From assembly GCA_964634205.1 (NCBI GenBank), contig CAZWKE010000005.1, positions 56,662 to 120,661 of the forward strand: a stretch of 64,000 bases of DNA. Direction: 5' to 3'. The notes under the pieces were generated by a model. The model had not been told where the DNA came from and ran no database searches. It saw only the letters and a program-made list of their open reading frames with translations. A program made the translations under genes and the position numbers. This document shows positions 42,866 through 51,483 of this stretch, piece by piece. This stretch comes from JAFGGG01 sp964634205. Its GTDB lineage: Bacteria > Spirochaetota > Spirochaetia > SZUA-6 > RPPD01. Numbering within the stretch: position 1 is the stretch's first letter; the number at the start of each line of letters is the position of its first letter.

Positions 42866-43272
42866 TATTTAAGTTCGATTTGATCTACATTAAAACGGCT
42901 TTCCAGATCCGGACTGTCCCTTAATACGCCCCACGTATAATGATTTGTATCCTCATAAGCGTAAATCTTAATAAGGGCGATCTCGTTATTTATCCAGATT
43001 ACCGAAAGATACGGGTAGGAAGCGTCCTTTCCGTATACCATTGCAGCCTTTCGCTGCTCACTGTTGAACCAGGACCGCGGGATGTAGATGGTTGCGGTAT
43101 CCAAATGACTGGTCCAGTAGACCACTTTGTAGCCGAGATAATGGGAGTAAATCTTTAAAATCAAAAAATTCTTTACATATACGGAGCGGGTTTGTTCATT
43201 TTTCTGCGCCGCAAGCATTGTGAATTGGAGAAAAAAGACAATTATAAACAGCGCCAGAATTCCTTTTTTCAT
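42862..43272 (-). CDS. Small secreted hypothetical protein
   Basis: A 136-residue protein with a clear signal peptide (MKKGILALFIIVFFLQFTMLAAQ), so probably periplasmic or outer-membrane associated. The mature part is rich in Tyr and beta-forming residues (KIYSHYLGYKVVYWTSHLD). No family is recognised. AGGAGG lies upstream of the ATG and the 3' end overlaps the M24 peptidase gene by 4 nt. Confidence 0.65.
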   Translation of the reverse strand: MKKGILALFIIVFFLQFTMLAAQKNEQTRSVYVKNFLILKIYSHYLGYKVVYWTSHLDTATIYIPRSWFNSEQRKAAMVYGKDASYPYLSVIWINNEIALIKIYAYEDTNHYTWGVLRDSPDLESRFNVDQIELKY

Positions 43273-43399
43273 CTTTATTTCCTCCTTGATATCCCGTAAC
43301 TCATTATAATACCTTTTCCTCGCTTAATGCAAGGTTTTTTTATTTTTTACAAAAAAGCGGGCGCAGGGTTTGCACCACCCTAAAAAGTACTAATTTTTA

Positions 43400-43428
43400 T
43401 TGTAATCTTTATACGGATGTGTCATAAT
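43400..43428 (+). promoter_or_regulatory. Candidate promoter of the HD/phosphodiesterase gene
   Basis: TTGTAA (43400-43405), 17 bp, CATAAT (43423-43428), giving a leader of about 25 nt that includes AGTAGGA just before the ATG. Confidence 0.4.
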
Positions 43429-43459
43429 AAACGTAAATACTATTTGTCAAGAGTAGGAA

Positions 43460-44347
43460 ATGGCGGCTCTACAACTATCACAATTAGTAGATATCTCAAA
43501 GCCGCAGTATGTTATTACTGAAGTCGCACGAATATTCTCCAATCATTATAAAAAAGATTTCTTTCGGCAGGTAAAAAAGAATTTTGATAATATTCTTGAC
43601 CTTTTTGCGGGAAAATACAAAGGCTACCGTCAGTGTAATACCGAATATCATGATTTTCGGCATACTATGGAAACTTTTCTGGCTACGGCCAGGCTGATAG
43701 ACGGTTATAATCTTACCAGGTCTCCGTTGGACGCGGGTATCAGTGCCAATTTACTGCAGGCCGCCCTGTTTCATGATACGGGGTACATCCAGGAAGATTG
43801 GGACCAGACCGGAACCGGGGCAAAATATACACAGGAACATGTAACTCGCAGTATTGTGTTTACGGAAAAAAACGCCGAAGCCCTGGGTTTACAGAACACG
43901 GATTTACGCATGATTAATGTGTTTATTTCCTGCTCACACCTTAGTTTTGATTTTGACAAGCTTACCTTTGCCCACCCCATCGAGCGAACCGCCGGTTCGA
44001 TTTTGGGAACAAGCGACCTGTTGGGGCAGATGGCCGACAGAATCTATCTGGAAAAACTGCTTTTTCTTTATTATGAATTCAGAGAGGCCGGTATCCCGGG
44101 ATATAATACGGAGTTTGATATCATCCGAAAAACCCTGGATTTTTATGAAATGGTCAAGCAAAAGCTGGACACTGTTTTTAACCGGGTATATGAGTATGCC
44201 AAGGCTCATTTCAAAGAAAGCTATCAAATTGACGACAACCTTTATATCAATGCGATTGACAATAACGTGAATTATGTCAAGAAAATAATCCTGGACGACG
44301 CAACGAATTTCAGGACCAAACTTCACCGGGTGCATTTTACCTCATAA
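43460..44347 (+). CDS. HD/PDEase-domain protein (possible cyclic-nucleotide phosphodiesterase)
   Basis: A 295-residue cytoplasmic protein. The motif YHDFRHTMETF (H64, H68) followed by AALFHDTGY (H105, D106) is arranged like the YHN..H and HD metal ligands of class I cyclic-nucleotide phosphodiesterases. Another His, H127, lies in TQEHVTRS. It may hydrolyse cAMP or cGMP; a general HD phosphohydrolase is the alternative. The chemotaxis receptor gene follows by 92 nt, which may link it to signalling. Confidence 0.68.
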   Translation: MAALQLSQLVDISKPQYVITEVARIFSNHYKKDFFRQVKKNFDNILDLFAGKYKGYRQCNTEYHDFRHTMETFLATARLIDGYNLTRSPLDAGISANLLQAALFHDTGYIQEDWDQTGTGAKYTQEHVTRSIVFTEKNAEALGLQNTDLRMINVFISCSHLSFDFDKLTFAHPIERTAGSILGTSDLLGQMADRIYLEKLLFLYYEFREAGIPGYNTEFDIIRKTLDFYEMVKQKLDTVFNRVYEYAKAHFKESYQIDDNLYINAIDNNVNYVKKIILDDATNFRTKLHRVHFTS

Positions 44348-44439
44348 AAATAATGGTATTCCCCAGCTAAACATATATAATTAATAACAAGCAAATAAGT
44401 AGAGTATAGTCCGGTTTCCGGCAGGGTAGGAGTGAAAAA

Positions 44440-46425
44440 ATGAACCCAAACAGTATCAGGCTTAGCGTAATCGCCGTTATTGTCCTCGTGGCGGTTTTTT
44501 TCGTGGCATTCATGTGGGTGTTCAATACGGTGTATGTACAGAAAGACTGGCAGAGAAGTATTAGTACCCTTCCTTCATTTGCCGGTGTGGTGATTCTCAT
44601 CCTGGCTGCCGCGTGCATTATAATTTTTATCCGTCTTCGTATTCTTGTCGATTGTCTGGAAAAAATAAAACAAGGTAAAGGAGTTGAACTTTACGCGCGA
44701 CTGCAAGCCAGAAAGGTCATTGTGCAGTTGCCCCTTATTATAATACTTGTGAATGTTTTCGGTTTTTTTATCGGTCCCCCCGCACAGATGGCGGTGGGGT
44801 ACTTTTTACGGGGCGATCCGTTTTTTACCGATACGAACATGCTTATCTGCTTTTATAACGTAATGATCGGATTTGTGTGTGCCCTGGTAGTCATCATGAT
44901 GTGCAATATGGTTCTGGTAAGATCCAAAGAGATGCTTGCCATCCATTCATTTAAGTCTATAAAAGGAAAAACCGGTAAAGATTTCAGTTTGAAATCAAAG
45001 GGCATGCTGTTACCGATCGCCATTGCCCTGATGTTTTCTTCCATGATGGGAGTGGCGGGCTACAGTACGTTGAAAACCGAACTTCAGGATATAAAGGGGC
45101 GTGTAGAGAGTGAGACCTCCGCCATACGGTTGTTTACCTCAGAAGATAAAAATTTGGATGCCTATTTCCAGGAAAAAAAGGACAACTACCTTTCCGGTAT
45201 CGCCCTGTTATTTTTTGTCCTGGCCGCCATTGCCGTGGGAATCGGCATCATATTTTCAGGTGATCAGGTAAAGCAGCTTAACAGAATTAATAAGCGCATG
45301 CGCGAGCTTTTATCCGGCAATGGTGACCTGACGAATCGCCTGAGTATTATCCATTTTAATGAGTTGGGGGAGCTTACCGGACTGGTAAATGAGTTTATGA
45401 GTTATCTTCTGCAGCTGTTGAACCAGGTGAAAAGCGTGGGCCAGGAGGTGTTGGGTTCATCCGAGCTGTTAAACGGTTTTATTAATAGGATGGACGGATA
45501 TATCCACGAATTAAACAGCAGCAGTGATCTGGCCTCTCAGAGTACAAAGGTGCAGGAGGATGTGGTAAACAACACCACACATATCGTCGAGGAAATGCTG
45601 CAAGCTATTGAAAATGTATCCAGCAATGTCAGTGTACAGGCAAGCTATATCGAGCAAAGCTCGGCTTCGGTGGAAGAGATGACCTCTAATATAAACTCCA
45701 TTTTTTCCACCACAAAAGAGGCCCATGCGATTTCGGATCAACTGGCCGGGCTGGCCCAGGTCGGAGATGAGATTGTGCAGGACACTATTAACGCGATAAA
45801 CGATATTCAGAAGGCATCCAATCTGGTAAACGAAATAATAGAGATGATCTCCTATCTGGCTTCCCAAACGGACCTGTTGGCCATGAACGCGGCCATAGAA
45901 GCGGCCCATGCCGGGGAGTACGGCAAAGGATTCGCGGTAGTGGCGGATGAAATACGCAACCTGGCGATTGAAAGCGGGGATAGCAGCAACCAGATTGTAG
46001 AGCAGATAAAGGCGATGAATACGCTGGTCGCGCAAGGGGTCCAGCTTTCCGCCAAAACCGGTGACGCCCTGCAAAAAATCCGCAGCAATACCCTGAAAAA
46101 TACGGGGATTGTGAACGCCGTGTCCGGGGCCATGGAGGAACAAAAGGTGGGTGCACACCAGATTCTTTCCTCCGTGGAATCGGTGGTAAAGGCCACGGAG
46201 GAAATCAAACAGCTTACAGGGAAACAATACACAATGAGCAGCGTGATCAGGGAAATGATGGAAAGTCTGGTGGGATCGACCAACAAAATCAAGGAGGTCG
46301 TGGATTTACAATCGAGGTCAAGTACCAGTTTAAACGAGATAATAAAACACATCAAAGAGGTCGCTGATAAAAATCAGGACCAGGTGGAACGGTTGCGGGA
46401 GGTTATCGGTAAGTTCGAGTTATAA
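44440..46425 (+). CDS. Methyl-accepting chemotaxis protein
   Basis: A 661-residue receptor with about six N-terminal membrane segments (residues 7-29, 46-66, 85-107, 128-160, 187-206, 245-268) instead of two flanking a large periplasmic domain. A HAMP-like region follows (RINKRMRELLSGNGDLTNRL), then a cytoplasmic coiled coil with the signalling hairpin QTDLLAMNAAIEAAHAGE and GKGFAVVADEIRNLA. The small loop between the helices suggests membrane-embedded or cytoplasmic sensing. GGAGTG precedes the ATG. It ends overlapping a leftward gene by 6 nt. Confidence 0.92.
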   Translation: MNPNSIRLSVIAVIVLVAVFFVAFMWVFNTVYVQKDWQRSISTLPSFAGVVILILAAACIIIFIRLRILVDCLEKIKQGKGVELYARLQARKVIVQLPLIIILVNVFGFFIGPPAQMAVGYFLRGDPFFTDTNMLICFYNVMIGFVCALVVIMMCNMVLVRSKEMLAIHSFKSIKGKTGKDFSLKSKGMLLPIAIALMFSSMMGVAGYSTLKTELQDIKGRVESETSAIRLFTSEDKNLDAYFQEKKDNYLSGIALLFFVLAAIAVGIGIIFSGDQVKQLNRINKRMRELLSGNGDLTNRLSIIHFNELGELTGLVNEFMSYLLQLLNQVKSVGQEVLGSSELLNGFINRMDGYIHELNSSSDLASQSTKVQEDVVNNTTHIVEEMLQAIENVSSNVSVQASYIEQSSASVEEMTSNINSIFSTTKEAHAISDQLAGLAQVGDEIVQDTINAINDIQKASNLVNEIIEMISYLASQTDLLAMNAAIEAAHAGEYGKGFAVVADEIRNLAIESGDSSNQIVEQIKAMNTLVAQGVQLSAKTGDALQKIRSNTLKNTGIVNAVSGAMEEQKVGAHQILSSVESVVKATEEIKQLTGKQYTMSSVIREMMESLVGSTNKIKEVVDLQSRSSTSLNEIIKHIKEVADKNQDQVERLREVIGKFEL

Positions 46426-46866
46426 GACCGGATACGCATGCAGGAAAGGAATATAAAGCAGGTCCCAGATACCGATGAGCAGGCAGAGCGCGGCCAGGGG
46501 TATCTGTATATCGACGAAACCGGTAAGGCGTTCCTCATGCCTTGTGTAAGGGAGGGCTTTGCTGTTTCCCTTACACAATATCTGCCCCATATCAAACGCC
46601 GTCGAAAAGTTGAGGCCAAGGAGAATCACATATGAAAACAGCAGTGTCAGGAAAAACATAATCCCCAACCGCTGTATTATTTCCGGTCCATACACAATAC
46701 CCGTGAGGATAATGTAGTAACAGGACCAAAGAAAAATGAGTAATGCCGCCCCTGCCCTGAAAAAAAGTAAAAAGGATCTCCATCCGTTTTTTTGTGAATG
46801 TTTTCGGATGATCGCGGGCAGACTAAGGCTTGCAGTTACAAGCAGTAATATACCGGCCAGATACAT
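46420..46866 (-). CDS. Integral membrane protein, four helices
   Basis: A 148-residue protein with hydrophobic segments at about residues 1-18, 33-54, 64-88 and 117-140 and no recognised family. Short charged loops (RKHSQKNGWR, CKGNSKALPYTRHEERL) separate them. It is monocistronic and convergent with the chemotaxis receptor gene, overlapping it by 6 nt. Confidence 0.6.
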   Translation of the reverse strand: MYLAGILLLVTASLSLPAIIRKHSQKNGWRSFLLFFRAGAALLIFLWSCYYIILTGIVYGPEIIQRLGIMFFLTLLFSYVILLGLNFSTAFDMGQILCKGNSKALPYTRHEERLTGFVDIQIPLAALCLLIGIWDLLYIPFLHAYPVL

Positions 46867-46940
46867 AGGTTTCCTCCCTGAGAGTAATCGGCAGTGTCTA
46901 CTGTGATCGAAAATATCGGATTAATCAATACCTGACGTAC

Positions 46941-46969
46941 TTGTCATGCATAGTAAATCGTATTATAAT
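46941..46969 (+). promoter_or_regulatory. Promoter of the lipoprotein-ilvC unit
   Basis: TTGTCA (46941-46946), exactly 17 bp and a perfect TATAAT (46964-46969). The leader of about 78 nt holds a short TATCC/GGATA hairpin and ends with AAAGGAGA before the lipoprotein ATG. Confidence 0.65.
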
Positions 46970-47053
46970 GTGTATCCTTATTTGCTTGGATAAGCGGAAC
47001 TAAAGTTGATCGATAGTTCAAATAATTTGACATGTTAAAAGGAGATATAATAA

Positions 47054-47449
47054 ATGAAAAGGTTTTCATACTCATTGTACATCCTGATTGTCGGTGTATT
47101 TATGCTGAGTATTGTCACCTGCGGGAGTACCGATCCCCGGGTGGAATTGACCTCACATATCGAAAAGATCGTGTCTATTTTGAAACAGAATCACGATGAC
47201 GCGGACAAGGCCGCCACTGCTGTGAAGGCATATGTTTCGGACAATCTGAATGAAATCAAAAGTCTGGTCGGTCAGATCCGGGAAATGGACAGCTCGGCGG
47301 ACGCAGGGACGAAACTGGATGTGCGAATGGTTTTTGTACAAACGCATTTGATTGACAGCATTGATAAACTTGAAAAGGATGACCCGGGGCTGATGAACAG
47401 TTCGAAGGTAGAAGAAGCACTGGAACCTCTGTTCGAGGTTTTCAAATAA
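47054..47449 (+). CDS. Small putative lipoprotein
   Basis: A 131-residue protein with an N-terminal hydrophobic segment and lipobox SIVTCGS, so the mature protein is acylated at that Cys. The rest is helical and acidic (SHIEKIVSILKQNHDDADKA). No family is recognised. AAAGGAGA precedes the ATG. It is 38 nt upstream of ilvC with no terminator between them, so they may be cotranscribed although no functional link is evident. Confidence 0.72.
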   Translation: MKRFSYSLYILIVGVFMLSIVTCGSTDPRVELTSHIEKIVSILKQNHDDADKAATAVKAYVSDNLNEIKSLVGQIREMDSSADAGTKLDVRMVFVQTHLIDSIDKLEKDDPGLMNSSKVEEALEPLFEVFK

Positions 47450-47487
47450 TGGGATAATCTTGAAATAAGAGAAAGGAGTAACAATAC

Positions 47488-48534
47488 ATGGCAAAAATTA
47501 ATTTTGGAGGAGTAACGGAGGATGTGGTTACAAGAGAGGAGTTTCCCTTAAGCAAGGCCAGGGAGGTTCTGAAGGATGAGGTGATCGCTATTCTCGGTTA
47601 TGGGGTGCAGGGGCCGGCACAGGCACTCAATATGAAGGATAACGGTATTAATGTTATTATCGGGCAGTCCCAGGCTGATAAATTTTACTGGGACAAAGCG
47701 CAAAAGGACGGATGGGAACCGGGCAAGAACCTGTTTTCCCTGGAAGAGGCCTGTGAAAAAGGCACTATTATCATGTATTTAATTTCAGACGCGGGACAGA
47801 TGGCCATGTGGCCAAAGATAAAGCCGCATTTGAAAGAAGGAGATGCGCTTTATTTTTCACATGGATTTTCAATCGTATATAAGGATCAGACCGGTGTTAT
47901 CCCGCCTGAGAATATCGACGTCATTTTGGTCGCTCCCAAGGGGTCCGGTACCAGTGTACGGGCAAATTTTTTAGAGGGCAGGGGAATCAACTCCAGCTAT
48001 GCCGTATTTCAGGATTTTACAGGGAAGGCCATGGACCGTACTCTTGCCTGCGGTATTGCGGTCGGCTCGGGGTATTTGTTTCCCACCACTTTTGACAAAG
48101 AGGTGCATAGTGATCTTACCGGAGAACGCGGTGTCCTCATGGGAGCACTGGCCGGTATGATGGAAGCACAGTACAACCTGCTGCGCAAAAAAGGCCACAG
48201 TCCCAGTGAGGCGTTCAATGAAACCGTGGAAGAGCTGACCCAGAGTCTGATCCGCCTTGTGGATCAGAACGGCATGGATTGGATGTACGCGAACTGCAGT
48301 ACCACCGCCCAGCGCGGTGCCCTGGACTGGCGGCACAAATTCCGCAAGGCCGTTGAACCGGTGTTCGATGAGTTGTATGAGAGTGTGATGTCCGGAAAAG
48401 AAACCGAGATTGTGCTCAAAGCCAACAGTACACCCGACTACCGTGAAAAGCTTGGCGCGGAGTTAAAAGAAATGCGTGAATCGGAAATGTGGCAGGCCGG
48501 CGCCCAGGTAAGGGCCTTGCGTCCGCATAAATAA
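47488..48534 (+). CDS. ilvC: Ketol-acid reductoisomerase
   Basis: IlvC converts acetolactate or acetohydroxybutyrate to the dihydroxy acid in branched-chain amino acid synthesis. The 348-residue class I-size enzyme has the Rossmann motif ILGYGVQGPAQALNMKDNG, SHGFSIVY, VAPKGSGTSVR and metal ligands in FDKEVHSDLTGERGVL. The loop after the second beta strand reads IIGQSQAD rather than the usual Arg/Ser-containing NADPH loop, so its cofactor preference may differ. AAGGAG lies upstream of the ATG and a strong terminator follows. No other ilv gene is nearby. Confidence 0.94.
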   Translation: MAKINFGGVTEDVVTREEFPLSKAREVLKDEVIAILGYGVQGPAQALNMKDNGINVIIGQSQADKFYWDKAQKDGWEPGKNLFSLEEACEKGTIIMYLISDAGQMAMWPKIKPHLKEGDALYFSHGFSIVYKDQTGVIPPENIDVILVAPKGSGTSVRANFLEGRGINSSYAVFQDFTGKAMDRTLACGIAVGSGYLFPTTFDKEVHSDLTGERGVLMGALAGMMEAQYNLLRKKGHSPSEAFNETVEELTQSLIRLVDQNGMDWMYANCSTTAQRGALDWRHKFRKAVEPVFDELYESVMSGKETEIVLKANSTPDYREKLGAELKEMRESEMWQAGAQVRALRPHK

Positions 48535-48556
48535 TAATTATTTTTTAGATTTTTAC

Positions 48557-48584
48557 GGGCCGTTTTTATAAACGGCCCTTTTTT
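48557..48584 (+). terminator. Strong rho-independent terminator after ilvC
   Basis: GGGCCGTTT (48557-48565) pairs perfectly with AAACGGCCC (48570-48578) over a 4-nt loop, followed by six T. The T-tract overlaps the stop codon of the convergent membrane-protein gene. There is no T-tract in the opposite direction. Confidence 0.92.
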
Positions 48585-49122
48585 ATTTCTTTTTGTTTGA
48601 ACGGTAGTGGATAAAATTGTAAAGAATAAGTCCCAGCCCGCTCAGTAAAAAAACAATGGGCCACCATGTCAGGACAAACTGGGAAAACTTCATATCGGTC
48701 AGCTCCAGGCTGAAGGGAAAGAACAGGATGGATAAGAGCACCATCGCCACAGCGGAGATAATAATGCCGATGCGGGTTTTTGCCCTTTTACGCAGGGCGT
48801 AAGGAATAAGGGAAAGCCCGGTAATATCCATAAACGCGGGCCAGATTTTTTCCAGGCTCTTCTCGGGGATCACCGTATAAAGCAGAAAGAAAAACAGTCC
48901 GCCCAGGGCCAGGATCATTCCCGGGAGAATGTACTGGTCGGAAAGCCCCTTAAAATAGACCAGGTAGAGCAGTACAAGCCCGATGAGTAAAAAAGGCAGC
49001 GGCCAGGAATCACCGAATGTCAGGTATCCCAGGGACTGCAGCAGCAGGACACAGCCTGCCAGGAACAGGAGAATGCCGAAAACAAGTAGCTTTTGCGGAA
49101 AGCGCGGATCTGTTCTTTTCAT
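48583..49122 (-). CDS. Multipass membrane protein
   Basis: A 179-residue protein with about five or six membrane segments (residues 12-32, 40-56, 64-86, 96-112, 118-138, 148-168), recalling the small LiaF-TM/DUF5668-type proteins, although I cannot assign the family. It overlaps icd by 4 nt, so it is translated from the same message. There is no evident link to the Krebs cycle. Confidence 0.62.
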   Translation of the reverse strand: MKRTDPRFPQKLLVFGILLFLAGCVLLLQSLGYLTFGDSWPLPFLLIGLVLLYLVYFKGLSDQYILPGMILALGGLFFFLLYTVIPEKSLEKIWPAFMDITGLSLIPYALRKRAKTRIGIIISAVAMVLLSILFFPFSLELTDMKFSQFVLTWWPIVFLLSGLGLILYNFIHYRSNKKK

Positions 49123-50327
49123 GACTGCATATTCTCTATGATGGCCGAGCCGAAATCACTTGTTGATACTTTTTCGGCATTTTCCATCAATCTGGCAAAA
49201 TCATAGGTCACGGTTTTTTGGGCGATTACCTTGCGGATGCCGGCTTCTATCAGCTGTGCCGCCTCGGTCCAGCCCATATAATCAAACATCATTTTCCCGG
49301 AGAGAATAAGCGAACTGGGATTCACCACATTCTTGCCCGCGTATTTGGGCGCGGTCCCGTGTGTGGCCTCAAATATGGCATAGCCGTTTTCAAAGTTGAT
49401 GTTCGCGCCGGGGGCAATACCGATGCCGCCGACCTGGGCGGCCAGGGCGTCCGAAATATAGTCGCCGTTCAGATTCATGGTGGCGATCACGTCGAAATTC
49501 GTGGGGCGGGTAAGGATCTGCTGCAGAAAAATATCGGCAATCGTATCCTGGATAATTATTTTATCTGTCTCTGCGTTGCCCGACTCGTCCCAGGGAACGG
49601 TATGCTCCGCAAACTCTCTCTTTGCCAGGTTGTATCCCCATTCGGCAAAAGCGCCTTCGGTGAACTTCTGAATATTCCCTTTGTGCACAAAGGTGACACT
49701 TTTCCGTTTGTGCGTAATCGCATAGTTGATCGCCGCCCTGACCAGGCGCTCGGTTCCCGTAACGCTGATCGGTTTGATGCCTATCCCGGAGTCCGGTCTG
49801 AGGGGCCAGCCGAATTTTGATTTTAAATATGAAATCAACTGGGTCGCTTCCGGCGTACCCTGTTTTATCTCAAAGCCTGCGTAAACATCCTCGGTATTTT
49901 CCCTGAACACCACCATGTCGATGAGTTCCGGCTTTTTTACCGGGGAGGGAACCCCTTTAAAATGCGTTATGGGACGCAAACAGACGTATAAATCGAGTTT
50001 CTGCCGCAGGGCCACATTAAGGCTTCTGTAGCCTCCGCCCACGGGTGTGGTCAAAGGACCCTTGATCCCGACCAGGTACTGCTTAAACGCATCAAGCGTG
50101 CTTTCCGGAAGCCATTCTCCTGTTTTCTGCTGTGCTTTTTCCCCGGCAAATACCTCTTTCCATTCAACCTGCCGCTTATCGCCGTAGGCCTTGTTCACCG
50201 CCGCGTCGAACACCCGCACCGCGCTGTGCCAGATATCGGGGCCTATTCCGTCTCCCTCGATATAAGGAATGATGGGATGATCGGGTACCGTCAGAGTATT
50301 ATCTTGCATGCTGATTTTTTCCGCCAT
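49119..50327 (-). CDS. icd: Isocitrate dehydrogenase (NADP-type)
   Basis: Icd oxidatively decarboxylates isocitrate to 2-oxoglutarate. The 402-residue enzyme has substrate residues in YRSLNVALRQKLDLYVCLRP, ENTEDVYAGFE, and LNGDYISD. The cofactor site carries the NADP determinants of the E. coli enzyme: Lys and Tyr in HGTAPKYAG, and Tyr and Arg in VTYDFARLM. AAGGAAA precedes the ATG. No other tricarboxylic-acid-cycle gene lies in the window, so supply of 2-oxoglutarate for glutamate synthesis is a likely role. Confidence 0.94.
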   Translation of the reverse strand: MAEKISMQDNTLTVPDHPIIPYIEGDGIGPDIWHSAVRVFDAAVNKAYGDKRQVEWKEVFAGEKAQQKTGEWLPESTLDAFKQYLVGIKGPLTTPVGGGYRSLNVALRQKLDLYVCLRPITHFKGVPSPVKKPELIDMVVFRENTEDVYAGFEIKQGTPEATQLISYLKSKFGWPLRPDSGIGIKPISVTGTERLVRAAINYAITHKRKSVTFVHKGNIQKFTEGAFAEWGYNLAKREFAEHTVPWDESGNAETDKIIIQDTIADIFLQQILTRPTNFDVIATMNLNGDYISDALAAQVGGIGIAPGANINFENGYAIFEATHGTAPKYAGKNVVNPSSLILSGKMMFDYMGWTEAAQLIEAGIRKVIAQKTVTYDFARLMENAEKVSTSDFGSAIIENMQS

Positions 50328-50415
50328 GTGTTTCCTTTGCTGCTTACGAATACGATTTTGAGTGTCACTATAACAAATTAATGTCTACTTGCCAACACCC
50401 CATTTTTTTGTTATT

Positions 50416-51483
50416 ATGAGCACCCTTATGAGATACATTTTCTTCGTGATCTGCCTGTTGTTTCTGCTTACCGGCTGTGCTTCGCAATACTCGTATTTTG
50501 TTATCGGTTCTCCTGATGAACAGAACCAGTTGCGCGAGTATTTTTCTTTATTGAATACGTATAAAAAAGACGGTTATTACCAGGAACGGTTCGTTATCAT
50601 CAACCAGATTTCCAATCTGCTGTATAATTCCCTCCACCGGCAAAAGCAAATCCTGTTTCTTACGACGTATGTACAGAACCATCCCAAGGATGTCTACAAT
50701 GGATATTACCTTGCCCTGGTGGCACACACCTATGAGCTTATGGGTGCGATTCCTTTCGCACGATACTATTATAAAAAGATCTTTTATAATTATCAGGACC
50801 TGTCGTTTAAGGACACTTATCTGCACCTTTTATGCCTGCAGAAGTTGGTTAAAATGGGAGCGAAACCCGAAGAGAAGATCGAGTATTACAAGGACCTTAT
50901 CGCCGGTTATAGTAATCATATTGACCTGGGCGAGGCTTATTTCTTTTTGGCGCGTACCTACGAAGAGGTCGGAGAATGGGACCAGGCGCTGCTCTCCTAC
51001 CAGCAGTTTCTAAAATACCCTGATACAAAAATCGCGGGTATTCCCAATGCCTATCATGAGGTGATGGCAAAAGTGGAACTGTATAAGGCCCCTCCCACCT
51101 GGGTGGTTTCCGATCTGAATCAGTTGGTCGCAAAGATCAGGGACGCGATTAAAACGAAAAACGTGGCGGAGCTTTATGCCTACCGCGCAAAAACAAACTT
51201 TTTTGCCATGACCTGGGAGCAAAAAAAATACGTAAGGCAGGAACAGTTTATCAGAAGTACAATAGTGGATTATCTGGGGAATTTTCTCTATAAATCACAC
51301 GTTATTGTGGCCGATAAACTGGATGTCGATTCAAACTCTCAGGAAGCATACCTGCTGACCAAAAATTGGGAATACGATAAAAGGACCTGGTATTTTTATT
51401 TTCGTCGTGTAAATTACGGTCCTGATCCGGAAATAAACGGAGGTTGGGAATGGGCCGGAATTTTCTTCGGCGAAAAACTATAG
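50416..51483 (+). CDS. Putative lipoprotein with TPR-like helical repeats
   Basis: A 355-residue exported protein with lipobox LFLLTGCAS. The middle contains tetratricopeptide-like helical pairs (GEAYFFLARTYEEVGEWDQA then LLSYQQFLKYPD). The C-terminal ~120 residues are a separate beta-rich module. ATG 50416 or ATG 50428 are both possible; neither has a good Shine-Dalgarno sequence. The 3' end overlaps the lytic transglycosylase gene by 34 nt, so the two are probably coupled and both act in the envelope. Confidence 0.72.
   Translation: MSTLMRYIFFVICLLFLLTGCASQYSYFVIGSPDEQNQLREYFSLLNTYKKDGYYQERFVIINQISNLLYNSLHRQKQILFLTTYVQNHPKDVYNGYYLALVAHTYELMGAIPFARYYYKKIFYNYQDLSFKDTYLHLLCLQKLVKMGAKPEEKIEYYKDLIAGYSNHIDLGEAYFFLARTYEEVGEWDQALLSYQQFLKYPDTKIAGIPNAYHEVMAKVELYKAPPTWVVSDLNQLVAKIRDAIKTKNVAELYAYRAKTNFFAMTWEQKKYVRQEQFIRSTIVDYLGNFLYKSHVIVADKLDVDSNSQEAYLLTKNWEYDKRTWYFYFRRVNYGPDPEINGGWEWAGIFFGEKL

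Noticed and set aside
46970..47053. Possible riboswitch or ilv attenuator in the leader before the lipoprotein and ilvC
   Set aside because: Only a 5-bp hairpin is present, with no Ile/Val/Leu-rich leader peptide, T-box or terminator.
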